A DNA stretch of 64,000 nucleotides. Source: Planktothrix rubescens CCAP 1459/22. GTDB taxonomy: Bacteria; Cyanobacteriota; Cyanobacteriia; Cyanobacteriales; Microcoleaceae. Below the pieces are notes generated by a model. That model did no database searches. It had not been told where the DNA came from and saw only the letters and a program-made list of their open reading frames with translations. This document shows, piece after piece, positions 8,525 to 15,453 of this stretch. The stretch spans positions 2,970,001 to 3,034,000 of the forward strand of contig LR882958.1 of NCBI GenBank assembly GCA_904830895.1, in the 5' to 3' direction. The translations under genes were made by a program, and so were the position numbers. Every line of letters starts with the position of its first letter. Position 1 is the stretch's first letter.

Positions 8525-10627
8525 TTACTGCTTCTCTGCCGCTACTACCTGAAACTGAACTTTTTTGAGTAGAATACAGCTTTTATTTGAACAAACAGCT
8601 TGTATTAGTAACTCTCCCTGCTCTACAAGTTCACCTATATCAACAATGGTTTCAAATCCACTCATCTCGGCATCAGGTACATGGGAATAAACCTGAGCAA
8701 CATCTGGACGGGGAAAATCAATCAAAACTTGTTTAACTACTACATGATTGTAGATGATTTCTATAGCCTCCACCTTCGATTTTTTTCCTAACACCCAACC
8801 TAATAACATAAGTTTAATTCCATTACTGTTACTGGTATTAGTTTGTTGTACTCTATCCACATTAAACCCCCAAAGTGCTTCTGGGTCATCTTGTGAACAT
8901 GAAATTATTGTTGCAGTTATCGTGTAGCTGCTAGTCTCTGATGATGCACGTTCTAAGCTGTCGTTTTTATCAAGATATACAGACTCTAAAGCATATTGGA
9001 TTCCATTAAAATTATTTGAGCATAATGCTACAAAGTACACTGGATCATCTAATGAGCAATTTTTCCTCAGAACTTCTTGATCATTGCTAGTATAATGGGT
9101 TATATAGTATTTATCATTATCATTCAAGGAATAAACAAAAGAACCCATACAAATTTTTTGTCCGTATAAGGTAAAATATAGAAAATATTTATTAAGTAAA
9201 TCTACAAATTCCTGGTGATACAGTTCTTTAACATGAAACGGATTATGGTAATTAGGCAAATCTGAATAAACTAGGCGATTTGGAGAAGAAATAACTAATA
9301 TCCCATCCTTTTTGAGAACCCTTTGAATTTCCTGCATCATTTCCTCATGTTGATCATGATGTTCTATAGTTTCAAATGAAACAACAACATCTATAGATTC
9401 ATTGGGTAAAGGAATTGAATTGCACTGACCAACCATAAACTTTAAATTCGATTTGTCTTGATATTTATCCCCAGCAAATTTAACAGACTCTATATCAATA
9501 TCAACACCTACCACTGAACTCGCTGTTTTAGACAATATAGCCGAACCATAACCTTCTCCAGAGGCTATATCTAAAACGGACTTACCGCGCACGATTTCCA
9601 GACATAGCCCATACCGATGTAAATGTTCGTACCTAATTTGACCTTTAACCCTAGGGATATACCTTTCACCTGTAAATGCCATCTCAAGACTGTCTTTTGG
9701 AGGTGAAACGATATTATTAGATTTTTTGCTATCGTTTGATAGTTGTGGATTCAGCCTGATCGCTTTCTGGTAATATGAACTAGCTAAAGATAACTTATCT
9801 TGTTTTGATAATACTTGACTTAAATTATAATAACCCCAACAAGAATCTGGTTTTAATTCTATTGCTTTCTGAAAACAATTAACAGCCAAGTCATATTTTT
9901 CTTTTCCAATCAAAGCCAAGCCCAGACTATTATAATATTTATGGGATTTAGGCTGAATCTCTATCGCTCGATCAAAATAAAAAATTGCTTCATCAAATAA
10001 TTTTTGTTTGATCGCAACCTCTCCCAAGTAACTATGAGACAATGCGGAACGAGGATTTAATTCAAGAGCTTTTTTTAATTCTAAAACTGCTTCTTCCAGT
10101 AATCCTTTTTGTGCCAAAGTATCCCCTAAATTTTGATACAAAATGAACGAATTAGGACTGAGCTTTATTGCACGACGGTATTTAGTGATCGCTTCATTGA
10201 GTTTACCCTCTCGCTTTTGTTGATTAGCTTTTCTAATCAAATCTTCTGGGAGTATTAGTCTATCTTTCTGTGTATAGGTTTTGCCCAATTTCAATTTCAT
10301 AATTATTTGTTGATCTAATTTTTTATTTCGATTTGAACATATTATCATATCCCTGTTTCTAGTTGCAATAGGGCTAAAGGAATCAAGGGTGTAGCATTGG
10401 CAACAACTTTCATGAAGCGTAGCTACATTTAGCCCGGCGGCAGACCAATCAGAAAGCAAAAACTCCCCATCCAGTAAAGATGCAGTTCTGCTCGTTAGGG
10501 GTACGATCAAAATATCTTGAGAGGGGTGTGGCGTACTCACCACAACCGCAGGTCTGACCTTTGAACTTAACAAGTCTGAAAACGGATAGCGAACCAAAAT
10601 GATCTCATTTTTTGAGTAATTCGGCAT
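8525..10627 (-). CDS. Chimera: truncated MazF-like toxin, TPR array, SAM methyltransferase and GW-module
   Basis: Starting at the ATG that overlaps the antitoxin gene (MPNYSKNEI), about residues 1-80 are a MazF/PemK-like fold (EIILVRYPFSDL, KVRPAVVVST, DILIVPLTSRT). After AGLNVATLHES the toxin C-terminus is missing and unrelated sequence follows. About five TPR units come next (NPRSALSHSYLGEVAIKQ and similar), then a methyltransferase with motif I SVLDIASGEGYGSAIL and VVVSFETIEHHDQ, and finally the cluster module (LLGWVLGKK ... PRPDVAQVYS ... SGFETIVD). An original methyltransferase start may lie inside, at the Met codons preceding IICSNRNKK or KLKLGKTY. The frame is open 33 bases upstream of the chosen ATG. 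It converges with the sulfotransferase gene 48 bases away. Confidence 0.75.
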   Translation of the reverse strand: MPNYSKNEIILVRYPFSDLLSSKVRPAVVVSTPHPSQDILIVPLTSRTASLLDGEFLLSDWSAAGLNVATLHESCCQCYTLDSFSPIATRNRDMIICSNRNKKLDQQIIMKLKLGKTYTQKDRLILPEDLIRKANQQKREGKLNEAITKYRRAIKLSPNSFILYQNLGDTLAQKGLLEEAVLELKKALELNPRSALSHSYLGEVAIKQKLFDEAIFYFDRAIEIQPKSHKYYNSLGLALIGKEKYDLAVNCFQKAIELKPDSCWGYYNLSQVLSKQDKLSLASSYYQKAIRLNPQLSNDSKKSNNIVSPPKDSLEMAFTGERYIPRVKGQIRYEHLHRYGLCLEIVRGKSVLDIASGEGYGSAILSKTASSVVGVDIDIESVKFAGDKYQDKSNLKFMVGQCNSIPLPNESIDVVVSFETIEHHDQHEEMMQEIQRVLKKDGILVISSPNRLVYSDLPNYHNPFHVKELYHQEFVDLLNKYFLYFTLYGQKICMGSFVYSLNDNDKYYITHYTSNDQEVLRKNCSLDDPVYFVALCSNNFNGIQYALESVYLDKNDSLERASSETSSYTITATIISCSQDDPEALWGFNVDRVQQTNTSNSNGIKLMLLGWVLGKKSKVEAIEIIYNHVVVKQVLIDFPRPDVAQVYSHVPDAEMSGFETIVDIGELVEQGELLIQAVCSNKSCILLKKVQFQVVAAEKQ

Positions 10628-10808
10628 AAATATCATCCTCAGCGTTGTCCCAAACTGCATTTAATGAAACTTGACTGGTTTGCAGCCAAAACTCAGCTTC
10701 ATCATTGGCAATCAAAGTCACCAACACCTGTGTTCCTTCTACTAAATCTGTTGAATCAAGTAATTCAATTTTTCCTTGTCTAACAGTAACCCAAAATTTT
10801 CTCTGCAT
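10605..10808 (-). CDS. MazE-type antitoxin of a broken MazEF-like pair
   Basis: The 67-residue product starts MQRKFWVTVRQGKIELLD and includes VEGTQVLVTLI, the short beta-rich start of small antitoxins that pair with MazF/PemK toxins. The C-terminal half is acidic (DNAEDDIYAELLKK). Its stop lies 23 bases past the toxin ATG, a translational overlap typical of such operons. The partner toxin is truncated and fused to a methyltransferase, so this antitoxin may have no target or may now act as leader gene for the chimera. Confidence 0.65.
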   Translation of the reverse strand: MQRKFWVTVRQGKIELLDSTDLVEGTQVLVTLIANDEAEFWLQTSQVSLNAVWDNAEDDIYAELLKK

Positions 10809-10932
10809 ATTTACAACTCAACAACTTGTTGTTACTTAATCATAGATTAAAACAAGGATTTATTTCCCTATTTTAAAGATTTATTCGGCTGTTAAATTCA
10901 GTTCTGGGAAAGCGATCGCATCCCCACCCTAC

Positions 10933-10985
10933 AATTGTTCACCGATGCTCCAGGCTGTGGTTATGAGGAATTGGGACGAGAGATG
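10933..10985 (+). pseudogene. Small remnant of a HicB-type antitoxin gene
   Basis: The stretch resembles the middle of the frameshifted hicB-like gene at 12367-12661 (shared text TTGTTCACCGATGCTC, then TGTGGTT and TTGGGACGAG). No open frame remains. The rest of the 457-base gap (10809-11265) holds a C/G palindrome and a dispersed repeat. Confidence 0.5.
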
Positions 10986-10989
10986 GTTT

Positions 10990-11036
10990 ACCCCCCCTAG
11001 CCCCCCGTGCACGGGGGGTTTGGGGGGAAGGGGGAC
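10990..11036. repeat. C/G palindromic repeat, copy 1
   Basis: It is centred on the perfect 18-base palindrome CCCCCCGTGCACGGGGGG at 11001-11018, flanked by further C-runs and G-runs. The same core occurs at 11624-11641 and, one base shorter on the C side, at 53415-53451. Confidence 0.9.
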
Positions 11037-11157
11037 TTTCGGGGTCTTTAGATTCGGTTTCACAGGATAAAACGTTCGGTTATCCGTACTTGACAAATAT
11101 TATTTTATGTTTGTTTATCGGTGCGGGTGCTGCGATGGAGTATCCTAGGATTTAACC

Positions 11158-11250
11158 GCCGGGTAATTAAAAGGCGATCGCACTTCAACCCGCGCACCAT
11201 CCGGGTTTTGTTTGTGTAGACGCGGTTTCAACCGCCTTTGTTTAAATCTT
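11158..11250. repeat. Dispersed repeat (GCCGGGTAATTAAAAGGCGA type), copy A
   Basis: This 90-base repeat begins GCCGGGTAATTAAAAGGCGA. It has a CAACCCGC ... GGGTTTTG inner hairpin and ends with GCGGTTTCAACCGCC, itself an inverted repeat. Three more copies lie within the next 3.2 kb. No coding capacity is convincing; it looks like a non-autonomous element. Confidence 0.85.
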
Positions 11251-11265
11251 CTCAAGGAGTTAATT

Positions 11266-11565
11266 ATGCTGATCAAATTTGAAGAAGTTTGTCAAGATAT
11301 TGACACTTTACCGGAAGAAGCTCAACTTTTAATACTGGATTTCATTCAGTTACTAAAAAAGCGTTATCCATCAACAGAATTAGAAAATAAAATTAGGGAA
11401 AATGATGTACCATCTACTCTAAGTCCAAAACCACATCCACTAGACACATTCATCGAGAAATATGGTGCTTGGGAAGATGAACTTACAGCAGAAGAAATAG
11501 TGAAAGAAATTTATGATAGCCGTACTGTTAGCAACTATGATATAGCAATCCTAAATAGGTTGTAA
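11266..11565 (+). CDS. Antitoxin-like protein of a VapBC-type pair
   Basis: The 99-residue product (MLIKFEEVCQDIDTLPEEAQ...) has a helical start with DFIQLLKKRYP and an acidic C-terminus (EDELTAEEIVKEIYDSRT). The EEIVKEIYDSRT ending is typical of small cyanobacterial antitoxins paired with PIN toxins. I chose ATG 11266 because AAGGAG lies 8 bases upstream; the open frame extends back to 11212 only through repeat sequence. A PIN-domain gene follows 153 bases downstream, and a 36-base perfect palindrome sits in that gap. The normal C-terminus may have been changed by that insertion (residues after RTVSN). Confidence 0.65.
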   Translation: MLIKFEEVCQDIDTLPEEAQLLILDFIQLLKKRYPSTELENKIRENDVPSTLSPKPHPLDTFIEKYGAWEDELTAEEIVKEIYDSRTVSNYDIAILNRL

Positions 11566-11614
11566 CATTTCAATACTGATATGAAACGGCCAGAAGTATT
11601 ACCCCAGATCCCTA

Positions 11615-11650
11615 CCCCCCAAACCCCCCGTGCACGGGGGGTTTGGGGGG
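11615..11650. repeat. Perfect 36-base C/G palindrome, copy 2, between antitoxin and toxin genes
   Basis: The arm CCCCCCAAACCCCCCGTG is followed by its exact reverse complement. It separates the antitoxin at 11266-11565 from the PIN toxin at 11719, which in such operons normally overlap or lie a few bases apart. As RNA it would form an 18-base-pair stem. Confidence 0.92.
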
Positions 11651-11718
11651 GCTGTTCCGGTGTTCCCTTTTGATCAGGGATTTTAAACACAACTCAAATA
11701 GGATTGCTATATTAGTTT

Positions 11719-12120
11719 ATGAATTATTTATTAGATACCGACATTTGCATTTACTGGATGAAAAATATTAATTCAGTCAGGAGCAAAATTGAGGAGATAG
11801 GATGGAGCCAGATTTATATTTGCCATATTACTGTGGCTGAATTGTATTTTGGTGCTTATAATTCTCAACGAGTAACAGAAAACTTAAGTCGCGTAGATAA
11901 CTTTGTTCAAGATATTGAAGTTATATCTCTAGACGATCGGGCTGGAAAAATGTTTGGAGAATTAAAAGCAAGACTTAGGAAAATAGGACAACCCGTTGCA
12001 GATTTTGATTTACTGATTGCGAGTATGGCTCTGACTAGAAACCATATTTTAGTAACAAATAACACCAGGCATTATAGCCGAATTTCCGCGCTTAAATTAG
12101 AAAACTGGATTTCAGCTTAA
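11719..12120 (+). CDS. PIN-domain ribonuclease toxin (VapC family)
   Basis: The 133-residue product is the usual VapC length. It has the PIN acidic residues in order: LLDTDICIYWM at the N-terminus, VAELYFGA in the middle and VADFDLLIASMA towards the C-terminus, then ILVTNNTRHYSRI. PIN toxins are Mg-dependent RNases that cleave tRNA or rRNA when not bound by the antitoxin. The gene follows its likely antitoxin but is displaced by a palindromic repeat. It has no strong ribosome-binding site, so expression may be reduced. All catalytic residues look present. Confidence 0.85.
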   Translation: MNYLLDTDICIYWMKNINSVRSKIEEIGWSQIYICHITVAELYFGAYNSQRVTENLSRVDNFVQDIEVISLDDRAGKMFGELKARLRKIGQPVADFDLLIASMALTRNHILVTNNTRHYSRISALKLENWISA

Positions 12121-12181
12121 TGCAGAAGTTGTCTTCAATATTCACTATTAAATTCAGTTCTAAGAAAGTCAGCGATCGCAC

Positions 12182-12273
12182 GCCGGGTAATTAAAAGGCG
12201 ATTGAAATCTTCAACCCGCGTCGGCAGGTTTTGTTTGTGTAGACGCGGTTTCAACCGCCTTTGTTTAAATCTT
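12182..12273. repeat. Dispersed repeat, copy B
   Basis: It has the same layout as copy A (GCCGGGTAATTAAAAGGCGA start, GCGGTTTCAACCGCC end) and about the same length. The inner hairpin is CAACCCGCGTCGGCAGG. It lies between the PIN toxin and the broken hicB. Confidence 0.85.
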
Positions 12274-12366
12274 TAATTATTCCCAAAGCATCTTGTATAA
12301 TCAATCAATGTCCAACTCATTGAACATTTATGTCGCCAACACTGGGGTACTGGGCGTTTAGAGGAT

Positions 12367-12661
12367 GTGATCGTGAATTCTATAGAGGAGAATCTACAGA
12401 AAATGCTTTATAAGATTCCATTGCTGCTCTCACCACAACCTGAAGGGGGATTTACGGTGACATCCCCATTATTGCCAGAACTTCTGACCGAGGGTGACAC
12501 CGTTGAGGAAGCTCTGACCAATGTTCACCGATGCTCTAGCTGCTGTGGTTGAGATTTATGAGGATTTAGGACGAGCTTTACCGCTAAATCTGTGCGTTGC
12601 TGATGCTAACCATTCCCTGTGGCTAGAAACTCTGGTGGTAGAAAGGAATAAATGTAACTAA
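12367..12661 (+). pseudogene. HicB-type antitoxin gene with a frameshift
   Basis: The open part starts at GTG 12367 and encodes PLLLSPQPEGGFTVTSPLLP and ELLTEGDTVEEALTNVH, the classic partially degraded RNase H fold of HicB antitoxins. After VH the frame reads RCSSCCG and stops at 12552. Shifting by one base at about 12522 restores DALAAVVEIYEDLGRALP and then ETLVVERNKCN, ending at TAA 12659-12661. One extra base is therefore likely. No HicA gene precedes it. The upstream open text (HLCRQHWGTGRLEDV) is not recognised. Confidence 0.75.
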
Positions 12662-12662
12662 A

Positions 12663-12893
12663 ATGACTGCAAAAAGCTTGCTTAATCGAATTACTTATAA
12701 CCCCAGGCAATGTGGAGGGAGACCTTGCATTCGAGGGATGCGAATTCGCGTTTCTGATATTTTAGAGATGCTGGCAGAAAATGTTAGTAGTGGGGAAATT
12801 TTAGAAGATTTCCCCGACTTGGAGGCGGAGGATATTCAAGCTTGTTTGTTGTTTGCTGCCCGACGAACTAATATTCCTAAATTAACAGTATGA
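12663..12893 (+). CDS. DUF433 antitoxin
   Basis: The 76-residue product is a full-length DUF433 protein. It has RITYNPRQCGGRPCIRGMRI near the start, then VSDILEMLAENVSSGEILEDFP with a helix-turn-helix character, and DIQACLLFAARR. DUF433 proteins act as antitoxins of PIN-like DUF5615 toxins. Its stop codon overlaps the next gene's start by four bases (ATGA), which indicates coupled translation. The ATG follows directly after the broken hicB. Confidence 0.88.
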   Translation: MTAKSLLNRITYNPRQCGGRPCIRGMRIRVSDILEMLAENVSSGEILEDFPDLEAEDIQACLLFAARRTNIPKLTV

Positions 12894-13225
12894 ATTTTTG
12901 GATTGATGCCCAACTTCCTCCAAGTTTAGCTAATTGGTTGGTCGAAACTTTTAATGTTAATGCTACGGCTATTAGAGATTTGGGGTTACGAGATGCTGAA
13001 GATATAGAGATTTTCAATGCTGCCAGGAACCCAGGGACGGTTATTGTTAGTAAAGACAGCGATTTTGTGGAGTTAGTTACTCGTTTAGGAACTCCTCCTC
13101 AAATTCTCTGGTTGACTTGTGGGAATGTTACTAACCGAAACCTGCGACTGATTTTGAGCAATACTTTTGCCGAAGCATTACCAATGCTAGAAGCTGGAGA
13201 AGCGATTGTGGAAATTAGCGATTAG
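12890..13225 (+). CDS. DUF5615 PIN-like toxin
   Basis: The 111-residue product has the DUF5615 layout: FWIDAQLPPSLANWL at the start (first acidic residue), AIRDLGLRDAEDIEIF, and VIVSKDSDFVELV (central Asp pair), then ILWLTCGNVTN. These proteins are predicted PIN-like RNases. It is coupled to the DUF433 antitoxin by a four-base overlap. All recognised acidic residues are present, so this pair looks like the one intact toxin-antitoxin unit in the neighbourhood. Confidence 0.87.
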   Translation: MNFWIDAQLPPSLANWLVETFNVNATAIRDLGLRDAEDIEIFNAARNPGTVIVSKDSDFVELVTRLGTPPQILWLTCGNVTNRNLRLILSNTFAEALPMLEAGEAIVEISD

Positions 13226-13266
13226 GGGAATGGATAGAACAAAAAAACGATATCCGTGCACCATCA

Positions 13267-13376
13267 GGACAAAGATGGTATTTGGGGATGAAAAGAAAAA
13301 TCCGACCGGTGAAATCTTCAACCCGCGTCGGCGGGTTTTGTTTGTGTAGATGCGGTTTCAACCGCCTTTGTTTGAA
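13267..13376. repeat. Dispersed repeat, copy C
   Basis: It shares GAAATCTTCAACCCGCGTCG and the GCGGTTTCAACCGCC end with copy B, but its left part (GGACAAAGATGGTATTTGGG) is the one also seen in copy D. It lies upstream of the Uma2 gene and may carry part of its leader. Confidence 0.82.
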
Positions 13377-13442
13377 GCTTGTCTGGTGAAATGGTGAATA
13401 TGTTACCCTAGTCTTAAGATCGGGTTTTATGGGGTCTCAATT

Positions 13443-14168
13443 ATGACAACTTCCCTCAGATATTCACTTTTTGATGTTACTTATCCTGATAGTGATGGCT
13501 TGCCAATGGCTGAGAGTGATGCAACTAGAGATTACTTGATTTATGGTGTCGAAGCCTTAGACAGTTATTTTCAAGAAAATGCTAATGTTTATGTTTCTGG
13601 AAATTTATTTATCTATTACGAACAGGGCAACCCCAAAGCAGTCGTAGCCCCCGATGTGTTTGTGGTGTTTGGCGTTGAGAAAAAAAAGCGCCCTTCCTAC
13701 AAGACATGGGAGGAACAGGGCAAAATCCCTGACTTTGTACTGGAAATTACTTCAAAAAGTACGAAGAGTGAAGATCGTGGTACGAAAAGAGGTTTATATG
13801 CTTATTTGGGAGTGGAAGAATATTTTCAATATGATCCGACTGCTGACTATTTGAAGCCATCTTTGCAAGGATTTCGTTTGATTGAAGGCAATTATTTACC
13901 AATTTCAGAGCAAATTCATGGCGATCGCCTCTGGGTTTATTCTGAAACACTGGGCTTAGAGCTATGGTTAGAGGCAAATGGTGAGATGCGTTTTTATGCA
14001 CCCAAGTCAGGAGCTAAATTACTTAGCCCAAGAGAGATGGAACAAGCCAAGCATCAAGCTGAACAAGCCCAACATCAGGCTGAACAGGCTCAACATCAAG
14101 CTGAACAAAGGGCGGCTAAGTTGGCGGCTAAGTTGCGTGAGCTAGGGATTGATCCAGACTTGATTTAA
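13443..14168 (+). CDS. Uma2-family (DUF820) restriction-endonuclease-fold protein
   Basis: The 241-residue product has the Uma2 core: YYEQGNPKAVVAPDVFVVFG holds the Asp of the PD-(D/E)XK site, and IPDFVLEITSKSTKSED supplies the E-x-(T/S)-x-(K/S) strand. Uma2 proteins are abundant in filamentous cyanobacteria; their nuclease role is inferred from fold and not proven. The C-terminus carries three near-perfect copies of AEQAQHQ (about residues 201-221), a likely coiled coil, and ends AAKLRELGIDPDLI as usual. ATG 13443 is the natural start. Confidence 0.87.
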   Translation: MTTSLRYSLFDVTYPDSDGLPMAESDATRDYLIYGVEALDSYFQENANVYVSGNLFIYYEQGNPKAVVAPDVFVVFGVEKKKRPSYKTWEEQGKIPDFVLEITSKSTKSEDRGTKRGLYAYLGVEEYFQYDPTADYLKPSLQGFRLIEGNYLPISEQIHGDRLWVYSETLGLELWLEANGEMRFYAPKSGAKLLSPREMEQAKHQAEQAQHQAEQAQHQAEQRAAKLAAKLRELGIDPDLI

Positions 14169-14272
14169 GGAAATTCTTGAAGATTGTTATCAAGACGGAC
14201 GAGAAATTGCCTCAAGGCGATCACAACTTCCCCTAGTGCACTTTTCGTTGAAAAGTGGTAGAAAGGAATAAA

Positions 14273-14443
14273 GCCGGGTAATTAAAAGGCGATTGAAATC
14301 GCGGCTACACAAACGATGTCCGCCTTCGCGGACAAAGATGGTATTTGGGGTTGAAAAGAAAAATCCGACCGGTGAAATCTTCAACCCGTGTCGGCGGGTC
14401 TTGTTTGTGTAGATGCGGTTTCAACCGCCTTTGTTTAAATCTT
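14273..14443. repeat. Dispersed repeat, copy D (long form)
   Basis: This copy is about 170 bases. It starts like copies A and B (GCCGGGTAATTAAAAGGCGA), then has an extra middle (GGCTACACAAACGATGTCCG ...) joined to the copy-C-like part, and ends GCGGTTTCAACCGCC. It fills most of the gap 14169-14513. Just before it, GTGGTAGAAAGGAATAAA resembles the 3' end of the broken hicB at 12640. Confidence 0.82.
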
Positions 14444-14513
14444 TGGATTAAGATAGAGATGGTTGAAATCCCTATTCAAGCAATGAGATTAGCCTATCAG
14501 CAAAACAGAAAAT

Positions 14514-14963
14514 ATGATTCAACATAATCTTTACGAGAATGATTTTTATACTTGGTCTTGTCAACAGGCTCAATTACTGCGGGAAAAAAAATTTGATCAA
14601 GTGGATTGGAGCAATATTATTGAGGAGATTGAAGACTTGGGACGCAGTGAATATCGAGCGTTTGTATCTGCAATTGAACAGCTAACCTTGCATTTGTTGA
14701 AATGGCAATATCAGAAAGAACGTCGCTCCCCAAGTTGGCGACATTCTATTGACAAGCAAAGAATTCAAATAGAACGTATCCTTGAGGATAATCCTGGATT
14801 GCAAACTCGAATCCAAGAAGCCGTTAGTAAGGGGTATAAGTATGGACGCAAAGGAGCGAGTAAAGAGACTTTTCTGGACGAGAAGGTTTTTCCTCAAGGT
14901 TGCCCTTATACTTGGGAAGAGTTGGTAGATGAGGATTTTTTTCCCGAAGGACATCAAGTATGA
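14514..14963 (+). CDS. DUF29-family protein
   Basis: The 149-residue product matches the DUF29 family by its start (LYENDFYTWSCQQAQLLREK), the central IIEEIEDLGRSEYRAFVSAI, LLKWQYQKERRSPSWRHSI and the end CPYTWEELVDEDFFP. DUF29 is a helical family abundant in cyanobacteria with no proven function. Its stop overlaps the start of the nucleotidyltransferase gene by four bases (ATGA), so the two are co-translated. This makes DUF29 a possible third member of the MNT-HEPN unit. A second DUF29 gene lies at 19144-19608. Confidence 0.88.
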   Translation: MIQHNLYENDFYTWSCQQAQLLREKKFDQVDWSNIIEEIEDLGRSEYRAFVSAIEQLTLHLLKWQYQKERRSPSWRHSIDKQRIQIERILEDNPGLQTRIQEAVSKGYKYGRKGASKETFLDEKVFPQGCPYTWEELVDEDFFPEGHQV

Positions 14964-15331
14964 AATTAACTACTCCCTTTGAGACGTCTAAGTTAGATCA
15001 AATTATTCGCGATCGCTATGAACAAAATGAGAGAGAACGTCAAAAATTGTTGCAAAAAGTTGTGGAATGGCTAGATGAACATGGATTGCAGTATGGTATT
15101 CAAACAGCCTATATTTTTGGCTCGCTAACACAACCCCAAAGATTTCATCAAAACTCTGATATTTATATCGCTGTTGAGCAAATTAATCCCGATGATTTTT
15201 TTGCTGTAATTGGCTTTATTTCTGAGACTATGGGGCGTGATGTGGATGTAATTGAACTTTACAAATGTCACTTTGGCGATCGGATTAGACAAACAGGTAT
15301 TCCATGGACAGCAATAAACTCATCCTTTTAA
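14960..15331 (+). CDS. MNT-type nucleotidyltransferase antitoxin with altered active site
   Basis: The 123-residue product is a minimal nucleotidyltransferase, with TAYIFGSLTQPQRFHQNSDI at residues 49-68 and DVDVIELYKCHFGDRIRQ towards the end. Active MNT proteins need G-S ... S-D-I-D, where both Asp residues bind metal. Here the motif reads SDIYIAV, so the second Asp (position 69) is Tyr. MNT antitoxins block HEPN RNases by AMPylating them; this copy may have lost that activity. The HEPN gene starts inside it at 15304 in another frame. Confidence 0.8.
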   Translation: MKLTTPFETSKLDQIIRDRYEQNERERQKLLQKVVEWLDEHGLQYGIQTAYIFGSLTQPQRFHQNSDIYIAVEQINPDDFFAVIGFISETMGRDVDVIELYKCHFGDRIRQTGIPWTAINSSF

Positions 15332-15453
15332 AAGTTGACTTAGAGGGTCAGATGAATGATATACAAAGAATTCATCAAAAACTACTAGATAGGGTTGCGA
15401 AGTTGGCAGTAGATGATGACGTAATCTTAGAAAGTATTGCCTATCAAATTCAT

